Below, piece after piece: positions 43,830 through 53,343 of a stretch of DNA of 64,000 nucleotides. Location: the NCBI GenBank assembly GCA_949987705.1, contig OX465283.1:94971813-95035812 (forward strand), in the 5' to 3' direction. A model generated the notes under the pieces. The model was not told the DNA's origin. It ran no database searches and saw only the letters and a program-made list of their open reading frames with translations. This stretch comes from Thereva unica. Its lineage: Eukaryota; Arthropoda; Insecta; Diptera; Therevidae. Each line of letters starts with the position of its first letter. Position 1 is the stretch's first letter. The translations under genes and the position numbers were made by a program.

Positions 43830-44417
43830 TCCAGTAGATGCTATTCAAAAAATTAAGCTTCCTAGCACTATCAAAGGAATCAGGAAATTCCTCGGTATTA
43901 CGGGTTATTACCGTAAATTTATCAAGGACTATGCAAAGGTTGCATATCCCATTATAAAGTACTTAAAACAGGGCTTTAAAATTAATCAATTTGATCCCGA
44001 ATATATAGCAGCATTCAATAAAATGAAAACTCTGTTAACTAGTGACCCAATTTTAAAACGACCAGACTTTAATAAACGATTCGTACTTACTACTGATGCG
44101 TCTAATTATGCGATTGGGGCTGTACTTAGTCATAACAAGCACCGAATATGTTATGCGTCTCGGACATTAAACAACCACGAAACTCGGTATTCTACTATCG
44201 AGAAAGAATTGCTCGCCATTATCTGGTCGGTGAAATACTTTAGAACATACTTATACGGGCGCAGGTTTTCTATTTGTACAGATCACAAACCATTAGTGTG
44301 GCTGAACAACATCAAAGAGCCGAATATGAAATTGCAAAGTTGGAAGATACAATTAAGCGAATTGGACTTTGACATTTCATACCTGAAGGGGAAGGAAAAT
44401 TGTGTAGCCGACTGATT
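43830..44417 (+). pseudogene. Gypsy-type RNase H region
   Basis: After a frameshift, DAIQKIKLP, GIRKFLGITGYYRKFIKDYA and DPILKRPDFNKRFVLTTDASNYAIGAVLS are readable, then SRTLNNHETRYSTIEKELLAIIW and FSICTDHKPLVWL, the RNase H-like domain that follows reverse transcriptase in Gypsy pol. The frame meets a TGA at 44413 in ...NCVAD-SRL, a nonsense change in the conserved ADALSR block. RNase H removes RNA from the hybrid. Confidence 0.85.
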
Positions 44418-46120
44418 AAGTAGACTAACATGTCAAACTGACGACGACAACGTTAGAAGTTGTCACGACAATAGTTTGTACAACCTTGAAGAAGAGGCTA
44501 GTTTTACAGATGTAACTACTCACAGCGCCCCCGAGGACGAACTTACCACATTTACGTTACTGAAAAACCTGTTAACCTATACAAAAATCAAATTTATTTA
44601 GAAAAGGGCAGTAAGGAAAAATTCTCAATCAAAATAATTAATAAAAGAATCACATTACTATTGACGAAAATAGTAATATTTTGGAATTAATGAAGAGAGT
44701 CTTAAAAGACACGGGTATTATGTGCATGTGTATTATTTGCAACGATAATCAACTTTTTATACAGTTTCAAGACTTATATGTTAAATATTTTGCAAATAAT
44801 AGACGTCTTAAAATTATCAAATCCAATCTCAAGTTAATAGATATAACAGACAAGGAGCAAATGTTAGCTCTCATAAAAAAGGAACACGAGGAGAAAAATC
44901 ATCGTGGAATTAACGAAGTATTCCAAGAATTAAAAGGGAAGTATTACTATCCTAATCTAATTGAAGTTATTACGAAATACTTAAATAATTGCGAAGTATG
45001 CATTCTGGGTAAACACGATCGCCATCCGGTAAAAATTCCGTTAAAATTAACTGAGACAGCCGAATGTTTCAACGAAATAGTTCATGTGGACATCTGGGTC
45101 CCTTATAGAAACATTGACCATGTTTACGCGAAGATATTTAAGCTTATAACATCGTTATCTGTAGTAATTTTAAAAGCGTTTACGCGCAAATATTTTGGTT
45201 CGTGTCACTGCTATCCGTAGTAGTTTTAAGAACGTTTACGCGCGTTAAAATTTTTCCACCAGCAGATATCAGTTTTTAAAGTATCTACTTAGATCTAATA
45301 TTATATAAACTGTCAAGCTGATAGTCAAATAAATAAATAAATAGATTGGAAGAAGTTTAACTAAATTTTATCATTAAATGAACATAAATCGAGAAGTATT
45401 AATCCTCATAAACCATCTGTTCTGCAGTTCTGCAGCGTTTATTAGGTAAACGCGATGAAAGAACTTAGAGGCTTATACGCAAAACAAGAGTTTCCTTAAT
45501 GCTTTTACTAAAACTGTCAAACAACTGTTTACGCTTACTACTTAACTCAGTTTTCCTTAATAAAGTTGTTACCTTACACATTTATTTAAGCTTAACACCA
45601 CTAACGAAAGCAGTATTAAGGGGCGTTTACGCGTATGAAAATCAGTGTTAAGGTTGTTGTAAACTGTTTTAGAGGTTTCGCGTAAACATGGTCATTATGT
45701 ATCTTACAACCATAGATAAATTTACTAAATACGCTACTATACACCGAAAACACGATAGAACGTGGGTAACTATTCTGAAGGCCTTAAAAGAACGAATCCA
45801 GTTCTTAGGAAAAAAGAAAAAATTGGTTTATGACAATGAACGATGTATTCTTCACCACTCAGTTAACCTATTTCTTAAAGAAAACTCAATAGAATCTCAT
45901 ACCACGACAGCAAACAACAAGACAGGTAATGCAGCTATAGAGAGGCTCCACGGAACATTAAATGAGCACTTACGGAGGCAGAGGGAAACAAAGATGAACT
46001 CGACGAAAAAATTTACAAAATATTAACGATTTATAATGAGACCATTCACTCGACTACTAAATTAAGACCAATCGATTTTATCAGAAAAAATTTGTTGTCT
46101 GTAAAGAGGGTTTACGGAGG
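44418..46120 (+). pseudogene. Gypsy-type integrase, split by a MITE
   Basis: 44681-45115 contains the HHCC-type zinc region (HEEKNHRGINEVFQEL, NNCEVCILGKHDR) and the first catalytic Asp (IVHVDIW). After the 577-bp MITE, 45696-46120 continues with TTIDKFTKYA, KLVYDNER (second Asp) and GNAAIERLHGTLNEH (Glu). A frameshift follows at about 46020 before HSTTKLRPIDFI. The part between 44418 and 44680 has several stops. Integrase joins cDNA ends to the genome. Nothing like a 3' LTR was seen after it. Confidence 0.82.
45116..45692. mobile_element. 577-bp MITE in the integrase gene, ATT duplication
   Basis: Perfect 17-bp inverted ends (GACCATGTTTACGCGAA) flanked by ATT at 45113-45115 and 45693-45695. 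The motif gtttacgcg recurs several times inside (45179, 45233 and others). Removal with one ATT restores the integrase frame (RNI then MYLTTID). Superfamily uncertain. Confidence 0.85.
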
Positions 46121-46383
46121 ATAGTTTAACGTGCCAACGTCATGAGAAAACATTGATGAAATGATTGCATACTTTTATGAATAACATTGATCATTTATAT
46201 TAAATTATCATTATTTTGTATGGATACAAAAAGGAGTGAAATGAAATATTCATTTTGATTCATAAATTAGCTTTTATTTGCACTAATGAATTCAAATATG
46301 TTTATTACTTTAATGAACAGATTATTTACAAGTAACAATGTGTAGTAACAAATTCATTTACAGCTTTTATACATGTCTGATAT
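46121..46383. other. No recognisable gene
   Basis: AT-rich. By position it may be the 3' untranslated part of the Helentron to its right, whose gene ends at 46384 on the minus strand. Confidence 0.4.
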
Positions 46384-47450
46384 TTAACTTCTTGCAATCT
46401 GTGTTATTCTGTTAAGGATAGGTCGATGATAGGAAAAGTATGAAATGAATGGGAGTGTTTCAAGTGTAATGTGCCTTGAAAAAGTCAAATCGAGGGTTGT
46501 TCCTCTCAGCGTTGTTGACTTAGTAACATCTGATGTGCATTCGAGATTGTACATATCCTTCATGAATTTGAAGAATTTATCATCATTTTTCACGTTTGTG
46601 TTGAAGTCGCCACAAAGAAGAATTGGTACATTGGTATCAACTTGCATGATGGGATGCACATACTGCCTGTTATGCATGTACGGAAAGAGTGCTTGGTGCA
46701 GCAATACACTAATGTTTGAGACACTTGCTCCAGGATGAATATACACTGCGGCAAGTTCAATTTTAAACGTTGTATCAGCAGTGAAGCATGTAATTTCAGC
46801 CAAGCAGACCTTGTCTGTGTTTCTGATGAGACGAGTTGTGTCCGACAATTCAACGTGGAGAACTTTGGCCGTGGATGTTGATGTTAATTTTCGATAGATT
46901 GCCACTCCACCAGCTGCGTTTGTATCAGAATCCGATCGATTATTCTGCCTGGTTATACATTCATAATTATTGATTGGAACTGGATCAAAATTGTCACGCA
47001 TCCACGTTTCAGTCAATACCAAATAATCCGATCTTGGTATCACGGGATCCGTTTCAATATCGGCGAAGTGCGCAGACAAACTCTGAACATTAAGGTTTGT
47101 CACTACAGTTTGCCCAGCGTTGTTACCGTCATCACAAAATTTCACTGCTTTCGAAGGGTCCAGGGAGTCGAATGTGTTCGTTACGGACATCTCGCGTAGT
47201 CTGTGAGTCGTTCCCATCCCGTCCGTGTTTGAAGATAAAAGGCGCATCTTTTTCCGTGATGATGTGCAAGCCGTCTATATTCGTTACCCGACTCAGCGCC
47301 ACGTACACCAACTGTTGTGGTTACTCCGAGGAGTATTTATAAACAATAACAGTAAACGACCCACCTTGCGACTTGTGAATGGTAGGTAATAGCACAAGCA
47401 GGAACGCAAGGAAACTGTTTTCGTTTGCATTTCACAGTTTTCGTCAGTGT
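46384..47450 (-). pseudogene. Helentron (Helitron2-type) helicase end with fused endonuclease
   Basis: Reading leftward from 47450, after a one-base shift, TIHKSQGGSFTVIVY and QLVYVALSRVTNIDGLHI are motifs V and VI of the Pif1-like helicase of Helitrons, followed by EKDAPFIFKHGRDGNDS. An endonuclease domain then runs to 46384 with SLSAHFADIE, YLVLTETWM, GGVAIYRKL, AAVYIHPG, LLCGDFNTNV and TTLDLTFS. This helicase-endonuclease order identifies the Helentron group. The frame is open from 47247; stops and shifts affect the part before it. Everything N-terminal of motif V is missing. Confidence 0.82.
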
Positions 47451-47639
47451 TATGTTCACTATTTTCTTATACACCGGCACCCAGTTAGGAGACAGAGTGT
47501 TTGGTTTGTTTTGCTTATTGTTGACAATTTGACAAATTTAATCTAATCAAATTTTTAAGATTACTACAATCAAATTTTTAAAATTACTACGGGACATAAC
47601 GGGACAATGAGTCATCATTTTTCGTGCATGCAGGCAGCG
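47451..47639. other. Short region without a gene
   Basis: Contains a near-perfect tandem pair atcaaatttttaagattactac / atcaaatttttaaaattactac around 47548-47592, otherwise nothing recognised. Confidence 0.5.
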
Positions 47640-48572
47640 TTCATCGTTTTAATAGACGTTGTCACGTCAAAAAATTCCGATAAAGAGGACATTGGAAACC
47701 TTGCAACTAAATTTCAAAACAATAAAATAACCAAAATTGCCAACTTAAATAAAAAACGCGATGCTAATTACACAGCCCCACAAAAAAAAAGTTTCAGACC
47801 TGGGGGTCTCACTGAGCTTACTATTTGTTTTCGGGGTCGCTGAATCTGAACACGAGGTCTATATATGTAGCTCAATCGGGTCTAGGATTAGCCATAACCT
47901 CAAAAAATAAGCCTTAAAACCCCCTTTTCGGCTTATTTTTTGAGGTTATGGCTAATCGACGTTGTCACGTCAAAAAATTCCGATAAAGAGGACATTGGAA
48001 ACCTTGCAACTAAATTTCAAAACAATAAAATAACCAAAATTGCCAACTTAAATAAAAAACGCGATGCTAATTACACAGCCCCACAAAAAAAAAGTTTCAG
48101 ACCTGGGGGTCTCACTGAGCTTACTATTTGTTTTCGGGGTCGCTGAATCTGAACACGAGGTCTATATATGTAGCTCAATCGCAATCGTAGCTCTATATAT
48201 GTAGCTCAAAATTGCCAACTTAAATAAAAAACGCGATGCTAATTACACAGCCCCACAAAAAAAAAGTTTCAGACCTGGGGGTCTCACTGAGCTTACTATT
48301 TGTTTTCGGGGTCGCTGAATCTGAACACGAGGTCTATATATGTAGCTCAATCGGGTCTAGGATTAGCCATAACCTCAAAAAATAAGCCTTAAAACCCCCT
48401 TTTCGGCTTATTTTTTGAGGTTATGGCTAATCCTAGACCCGATAGAGCTATATAGACCTCATATTCAGATTCAGCGACCCCGAAAACTTATAGTAAGCCT
48501 AATGAGACCCCCAGGTCTGAAACTTTTTTTTGTGGGGCTGTGTTATCTATTACACAGCCCCACAAAAAAAAA
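47640..48572. repeat. Chain of partial copies of a palindromic element
   Basis: A block starting gacgttgtcacgtcaaaaaa is present at 47656 and 47960. The inner part from cacagccccacaaaaaaaaa occurs at about 47777, 48081 and 48248. Only the last copy is complete: it turns at about 48400 and returns in inverse to 48543 (ctgtgttatc). A fourth end (cacagccccacaaaaaaaaa) lies at 48553-48572. The two encoded 60-odd-residue ORFs are the same repeat sequence, not genes. Confidence 0.85.
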
Positions 48573-49742
48573 GTTGATCTAGCCGTAAATGCGGAAACTT
48601 CTTCTACAATTTCTGCATAAGTTTGTGCTCCTAAAAGTGCATCGATCCGTCCTGGTTTCCAAAATGTTGGATCTGCCAATTGCAAGTTGTTAAGGTGCTT
48701 CCATTCCTCCTTGCAGACTACCCTTGTTGGTAGACGGTCGGTGAGTTGATTAAGAACCATAAAGTCAACTGCTACTGAGTCCGCAGTAGGGACACGTGGT
48801 TTGAGCAGAAGGCTAACTTGACGGTGAGCTGTTGCTGCTTGGCTCTTGTTTAAGCCTGCAATCGTAACCGTAGTATTTGTTGTTGTGGCACCTAGCTGTT
48901 TGCAAGCTGCCTCTGTGATGAATGAAGATTCCGATCCGGGATCAATCAGGCATCTCAGTGTTTTTGATTTGCCATGTTCGGCATGAGCAATGACCAATGC
49001 GGTTGATAGCAACGCACGATGATTTTTCATTGCTAGAAAATTTTGTGTGTTGTTAGTTCCTTCAGCGCTGTCGGCTGCGTGTGGCTTTGTGCACGTGGAA
49101 TGTGTAGTTGGAGAAGTTTCTCCCTGGTGAAGATGGTCTTCGTTTGATCGAGTTGATCCATGCTCTCTGTTTTTGTTGTCTTCGTGTAGGGTTGTGTGAT
49201 GTTTCTGTTGACATCTGCGACATCTATACTTGCTGGTACAATTATTTTTCGTATGCTGGCTTGATAGGCAGTTCAGGCATCTACCGGTTGTTTGCATGAG
49301 TTTACGTCTGGCGTCGTTATTCATTGCTTGGTATCTTTTGCATGAATGAACATAACGTTTTTGGTGACATACTGGACAGCAAGATTGCTTCATGGCATGA
49401 TGTGTATGCGTGATTCTTTGTGTAGCGGTTGATTTTGGATGGGCTAAGGGTTTAGAAACGATTGCGTCTGCGATTGGTTCCAGTACTCTTAGCCTTGTAT
49501 TCAAAAAATTACGAAACATGGATAGACTTGGGAGAATTTGCGTTGCTCCTTGCTCCTCCTCCCATAGTCTTAATGTAGTAAAAGGAAGCTTCTGTACCAG
49601 TAAATATATCACAATTGCATCCCAAGATGATGTATCGACGTCCAGATTCTTTAGTTGCTGCAAACATTCAGATGTGGTCTCAATCAATTCCTTCATACCC
49701 TTAAATGTTTCGGAAGATAGTTTGGGTATGTTGAAAAAGGTC
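48573..49742 (-). pseudogene. BEL-A: gag C-terminal part and protease
   Basis: On the minus strand the frame continues the gag fragment at 56939-56686 across the BEL-B insertion. It holds two zinc-knuckle type motifs (CCPVCHQKRYVHSCKRY, CLNCLSSQHTKNNC, CRRCQQKHHTTLH) and a BEL-type protease with CLIDPGSESSFITE, followed by LADPTFWKPGRIDALLGAQTYAEI, the end of the protease block. It stops at the palindromic repeats at 48572; reverse transcriptase and the rest are absent. The product would assemble particles and cleave the polyprotein. Confidence 0.85.
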
Positions 49743-50097
49743 TGTTCAGTCACTTCATCGTAATTATTTCATTTTCAGCCACTTCATTGTAATTATTTCA
49801 TTTAGTTTTAAACAACCATTTAATTTAAATATTCAAAATTTAACGTTCCATTTTTCATTGTAAATAACATTCAAATCAAACTGTAGTCACTGAACTTATT
49901 TCAATTTCCTTTGTATAATTCAAATTTCCGTTTTCAATATAAGCCACTTGGGCAGTCTCGTTGTAGCTTCATAAAACTCGAGTTCATATTGTTCATGTGT
50001 TTCCTTAATAAAGAATAGTTGTCGGTTTCAAAGTTGCGTTTTCATTTCATTCGAAATATTTTAATTCTAATAATTGTAAAAAGGCTTACAATTAACA
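49743..50097 (+). repeat. BEL-B 5' LTR
   Basis: 355 bp, TG...CA ends. It carries the promoter and polyadenylation signals by role; an aataaa-containing stretch (ccttaataaagaat) lies at about 50006. Followed after three bases by the primer-binding site. Confidence 0.95.
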
Positions 50098-50100
50098 TTT

Positions 50101-50118
50101 TGGCGCCCGAGCAGGGAC
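50101..50118 (+). promoter_or_regulatory. BEL-B primer-binding site
   Basis: TGGCGCCCGAGCAGGGAC, differing at one position from the tRNA-Lys3 type site known from retroviruses, starts three bases after the LTR. The matching tRNA in this species is not known to me. Confidence 0.85.
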
Positions 50119-51045
50119 TTTCCCTAAAAAACAAAATACATTTATTAACTTTCGTGAAAATATCGGTATCGTGTTTCCATGTGCTTCAATAATTAAACAT
50201 CAAAGTGTCGCATACAAAAAATAAATCGAGTGCAATCCGTGTGCTTAGTGTAACAGCAAAAGGAAAGCATAACAAAACCATTAAAAATTACCAGCCCGGA
50301 TTTTATTTGACGTATATTTTGTGAAAAAATTGGGAAACAATAGGCTGCAGATTCATCAAGAATTTAATCGAAGAGCCCCAATAAAGACTCCATGCGGCTG
50401 GCATCCTTTGTCTAAAAAAGTTTGGAAACAATAGGTAGCAGATTCAAAGAGTTGATTTCGACTGCGCCTATTCATATTTTTTTACTTAATTTCAATATTA
50501 TTACAATGTACAAATTTGTAATTAGATTTCTTTTAGGAAATTCTTCTAAGGTATTTCTCTAGTTCGGATTCCAGACTTCTGACATTTTATCAAATATTCG
50601 GAAATAATAGGAGGAAAAAATTTTAAATTCAGATAGAAAAACTGGTATTAATAATAGTGGGCAAGTACAAAACCTTTGTTACTTTTTTTAAAAAGACATA
50701 AATATAAATAAAGTGCAAACAAAATATTATAATATTGGAAGAAATATATATACATTTAATATTGAAATAATTATAGACACATTTAAAAATAAAAGTAGAA
50801 GTTGAACAAGAAAGGTTCAAAAAGACAAAATCTGTGAATTGAATTATAATATCATAAGTGAATTTTCTAACGGTTAGATTGAATTCATGCGGATTGACAT
50901 TGAATTTATTTAGTGATTTAAGCTACTGTAAAGTTATAGGAACTCGAACAATTGAAGAATTTACGCGGAATTGACATTGAGTTTAGCTAGTGATTTAAAA
51001 TAAAATTGAGTTTCATTTCGAAATAAATTAAGTTAATTTGCGAAA
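50119..51045 (+). other. BEL-B leader
   Basis: About 0.93 kb of untranslated leader between primer site and gag start, with a repeated phrase (gaaacaataggctgcagattca at 50334 and gaaacaataggtagcagattca at 50424). Probably contains the packaging signal; no ORF of note. Confidence 0.7.
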
Positions 51046-53343
51046 ATGGCGGAACAAATGACGGGACTTAAAACGCAAAGAGCATCTACGAAGGGATGCA
51101 TTACGCGCATTAAGAATTTAGTTGAACAAAGGGCGGAGGTTTTAACTGCTACTGAACTTGAATGTAGGTTAGGTATATTAGAGTCGTATTTCAAGCAAGC
51201 TCTTTCTTACCAGACTTCAATCGAACAACTTGCACCTGACGACAATAACGAAATAAAAGTGCGAAGTGAATTAGAGGAACTTTATTGTGCAACAAAATCC
51301 CAATTACTTTTATTAATGAATGGTTCTCGTAAAGCTAGTTTACCGGCCACAGATTTCGGGAATAAAATAATAGTAGGTAGTACTTCCACCAGTAAGCTTC
51401 CTAAACTTCGATTGCCACAATTCTCCGGCAAATATACTGAATTTCCAAACTTCATTGGTTGCTTTACTAAATTAGTTCATTTGGATGACTCACTCTCCAA
51501 TCTGGAGAAGTACAATCACCTTTTGTCGTGTCTTAGCGGGGCAGCTTTACAAACGGTAAAGGCATTCGAAATAACCGAAGATAATTATGAAAAAGCATTG
51601 GCTCATCTGAAGTTGAGGTATGACAATAAACACCTCATCTTTCAAGAGCACATTGTGGAACTATTTAGTTTGCCTAAAGTTAGTAAAAATGATGCCAGCC
51701 AATTAAGAAGTTTGATCGACAGCGCTAATGCTCATTTAAGTGCGTTATATTCCATAGGTTCAGCAGAGGATATTGCAAACGCTTTTCTCATTCATATTGT
51801 TAATTCAAAGTTAGACAGTGACACCCAAGAGTCTTGGGAATCTGGAGTCGATTTTTCAAAACTGCCTTCTTGGCAGCAATGCTTCGATATATTAAGCAAA
51901 CGATCGCAATATTTAGAATCCCGCGCAGTCAAAGTTAATTCGTCAGAAAGTGGCAGCTCGCATCGTCAATTTTCAAGGAATAAAGTTAGGCATGACAAAC
52001 ATACAAGTAGCCATGCAACTTCGTTAGCAGCTATTCAATCTTATTGTTCCTTCTGTGAAGAAAAAGGACACGTTATTTACAAATGTAAAAAATTTTTAGA
52101 GTTGCCTGTAACAGAACGATTTGCAGCAACGAAGAAAAAATTGTTATGTATAAATTGTTTATTCAAAGGACATCCAGTAAGACTATGCAAGGTGCAAAAA
52201 TGCCGCGTCTGCGCTTTGCCTCATCACACACTTCTACACAGATATACATCATCCCCAACAACCGCCGATAACGTTAAATTGGCCTCGGCTCCGAAACCTT
52301 TTGCCGAAACTACAATAAATAAGGGTGAAAATAGTAGTAATACTACACTACAAACGCTTCTTTTAGACAACGACGAAGATTACGTTTTCTTAGCAACTGC
52401 CATCATAAAAGTTAAAGATAAATTCGGTCGCGAACATCAAGCTCGCGCTTTACTCGATGGTGCTTCTCAACTAAATTTTGTAACAGAGAGATTTGCTCAA
52501 TTCCTCAAACTGCCGAGAAATAAGATGGAAACTAGTATTAGCGGCATTAATAATATACATTCACGAATTCGATATTCTACTGATCTCTCTATAGGATCTA
52601 TGGTAACAAATTATAATACAAATCTTCACGTTTTCATCCTTCCAAATATTACTGGAATTCATCCCGAGAGGAAAATCGCTGTCGATAGTTGGAAAATTCC
52701 ACAAAATATTCAATTAGCCGATCCACGATTCTTCAAACCCCAAGGAGTCGATGTGCTTATTGGCACGGAATTATTCTTTCGGTTACTTTGTTTGGGTCAG
52801 ATTCAGCTAGGTGAAGGCTTACCCCTCCTTCAAAAAACGGTGTTCGGTTGGATCGTCGCAGGAAAATATTCTAGTCGCCCAAGTTTGGAAAATAATTATA
52901 ACTGTCTGATATCTAAGGAGTCGGAGACAATTCAAAGTAATACGGAACAATCATTGCTTAATTTAGTGGAAAGATTCTGGGAAGACGATAGCATCGAATC
53001 ATCAAGTGTACCGCTTACTGAGGAACAGAAAAGATGTGAAGTCCACTTCAAAGAAACGATGCAAAGAGATGTCCAGGGCCGGTTCGTGGTTAAGCTTCCG
53101 TTTCGAGATCAGCCAAAGCAGATTCTGGGAGAATCTTTGGAAATTGCAAAAAATCGCTTTCGAAGTTTGGAAAAAAGACTTACAAAGAATCCAGCCTTAA
53201 AGCAAATGTATGCAGAATTTCTGAAGGAATATTTAGAGGCCGGTCATATGGAAAGCATATCAATGGCAGACGTTCCCTATACACATTACTTTATGTCTCA
53301 TCAATGTGTTCTTCGCCCGGACAGTTCCACTACTAAGCTGTGA
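51046..53343 (+). CDS. BEL-B gag, protease and start of RT, 765 aa (ends at premature stop)
   Basis: Start ATG 51046 in gcgaaaATGgcg. Gag capsid-like part has LPKLRLPQFSGKYTEFPNF and YNHLLSCLSGAALQTV, the BEL gag signature (about residues 120-200). Knuckles follow at about 330-395 (CSFCEEKGHVIYKCKKF, CINCLFKGHPVRLC, CRVCALPHHTLLH). The protease region reads ARALLDGASQLNFVTERF at about 465, with DGA where DSG is usual. The frame ends SSTTKL then TGA at 53341; the next codons continue the RT domain, so a single C-to-T change of CGA is likely. Confidence 0.92.
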   Translation: MAEQMTGLKTQRASTKGCITRIKNLVEQRAEVLTATELECRLGILESYFKQALSYQTSIEQLAPDDNNEIKVRSELEELYCATKSQLLLLMNGSRKASLPATDFGNKIIVGSTSTSKLPKLRLPQFSGKYTEFPNFIGCFTKLVHLDDSLSNLEKYNHLLSCLSGAALQTVKAFEITEDNYEKALAHLKLRYDNKHLIFQEHIVELFSLPKVSKNDASQLRSLIDSANAHLSALYSIGSAEDIANAFLIHIVNSKLDSDTQESWESGVDFSKLPSWQQCFDILSKRSQYLESRAVKVNSSESGSSHRQFSRNKVRHDKHTSSHATSLAAIQSYCSFCEEKGHVIYKCKKFLELPVTERFAATKKKLLCINCLFKGHPVRLCKVQKCRVCALPHHTLLHRYTSSPTTADNVKLASAPKPFAETTINKGENSSNTTLQTLLLDNDEDYVFLATAIIKVKDKFGREHQARALLDGASQLNFVTERFAQFLKLPRNKMETSISGINNIHSRIRYSTDLSIGSMVTNYNTNLHVFILPNITGIHPERKIAVDSWKIPQNIQLADPRFFKPQGVDVLIGTELFFRLLCLGQIQLGEGLPLLQKTVFGWIVAGKYSSRPSLENNYNCLISKESETIQSNTEQSLLNLVERFWEDDSIESSSVPLTEEQKRCEVHFKETMQRDVQGRFVVKLPFRDQPKQILGESLEIAKNRFRSLEKRLTKNPALKQMYAEFLKEYLEAGHMESISMADVPYTHYFMSHQCVLRPDSSTTKL

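Noticed and set aside
47607..48146. Two nearly identical 68-78 residue ORFs
   Set aside because: They arise from duplicated palindromic repeat sequence; no known motif, and the end of each is the MITE-like inverted arm.
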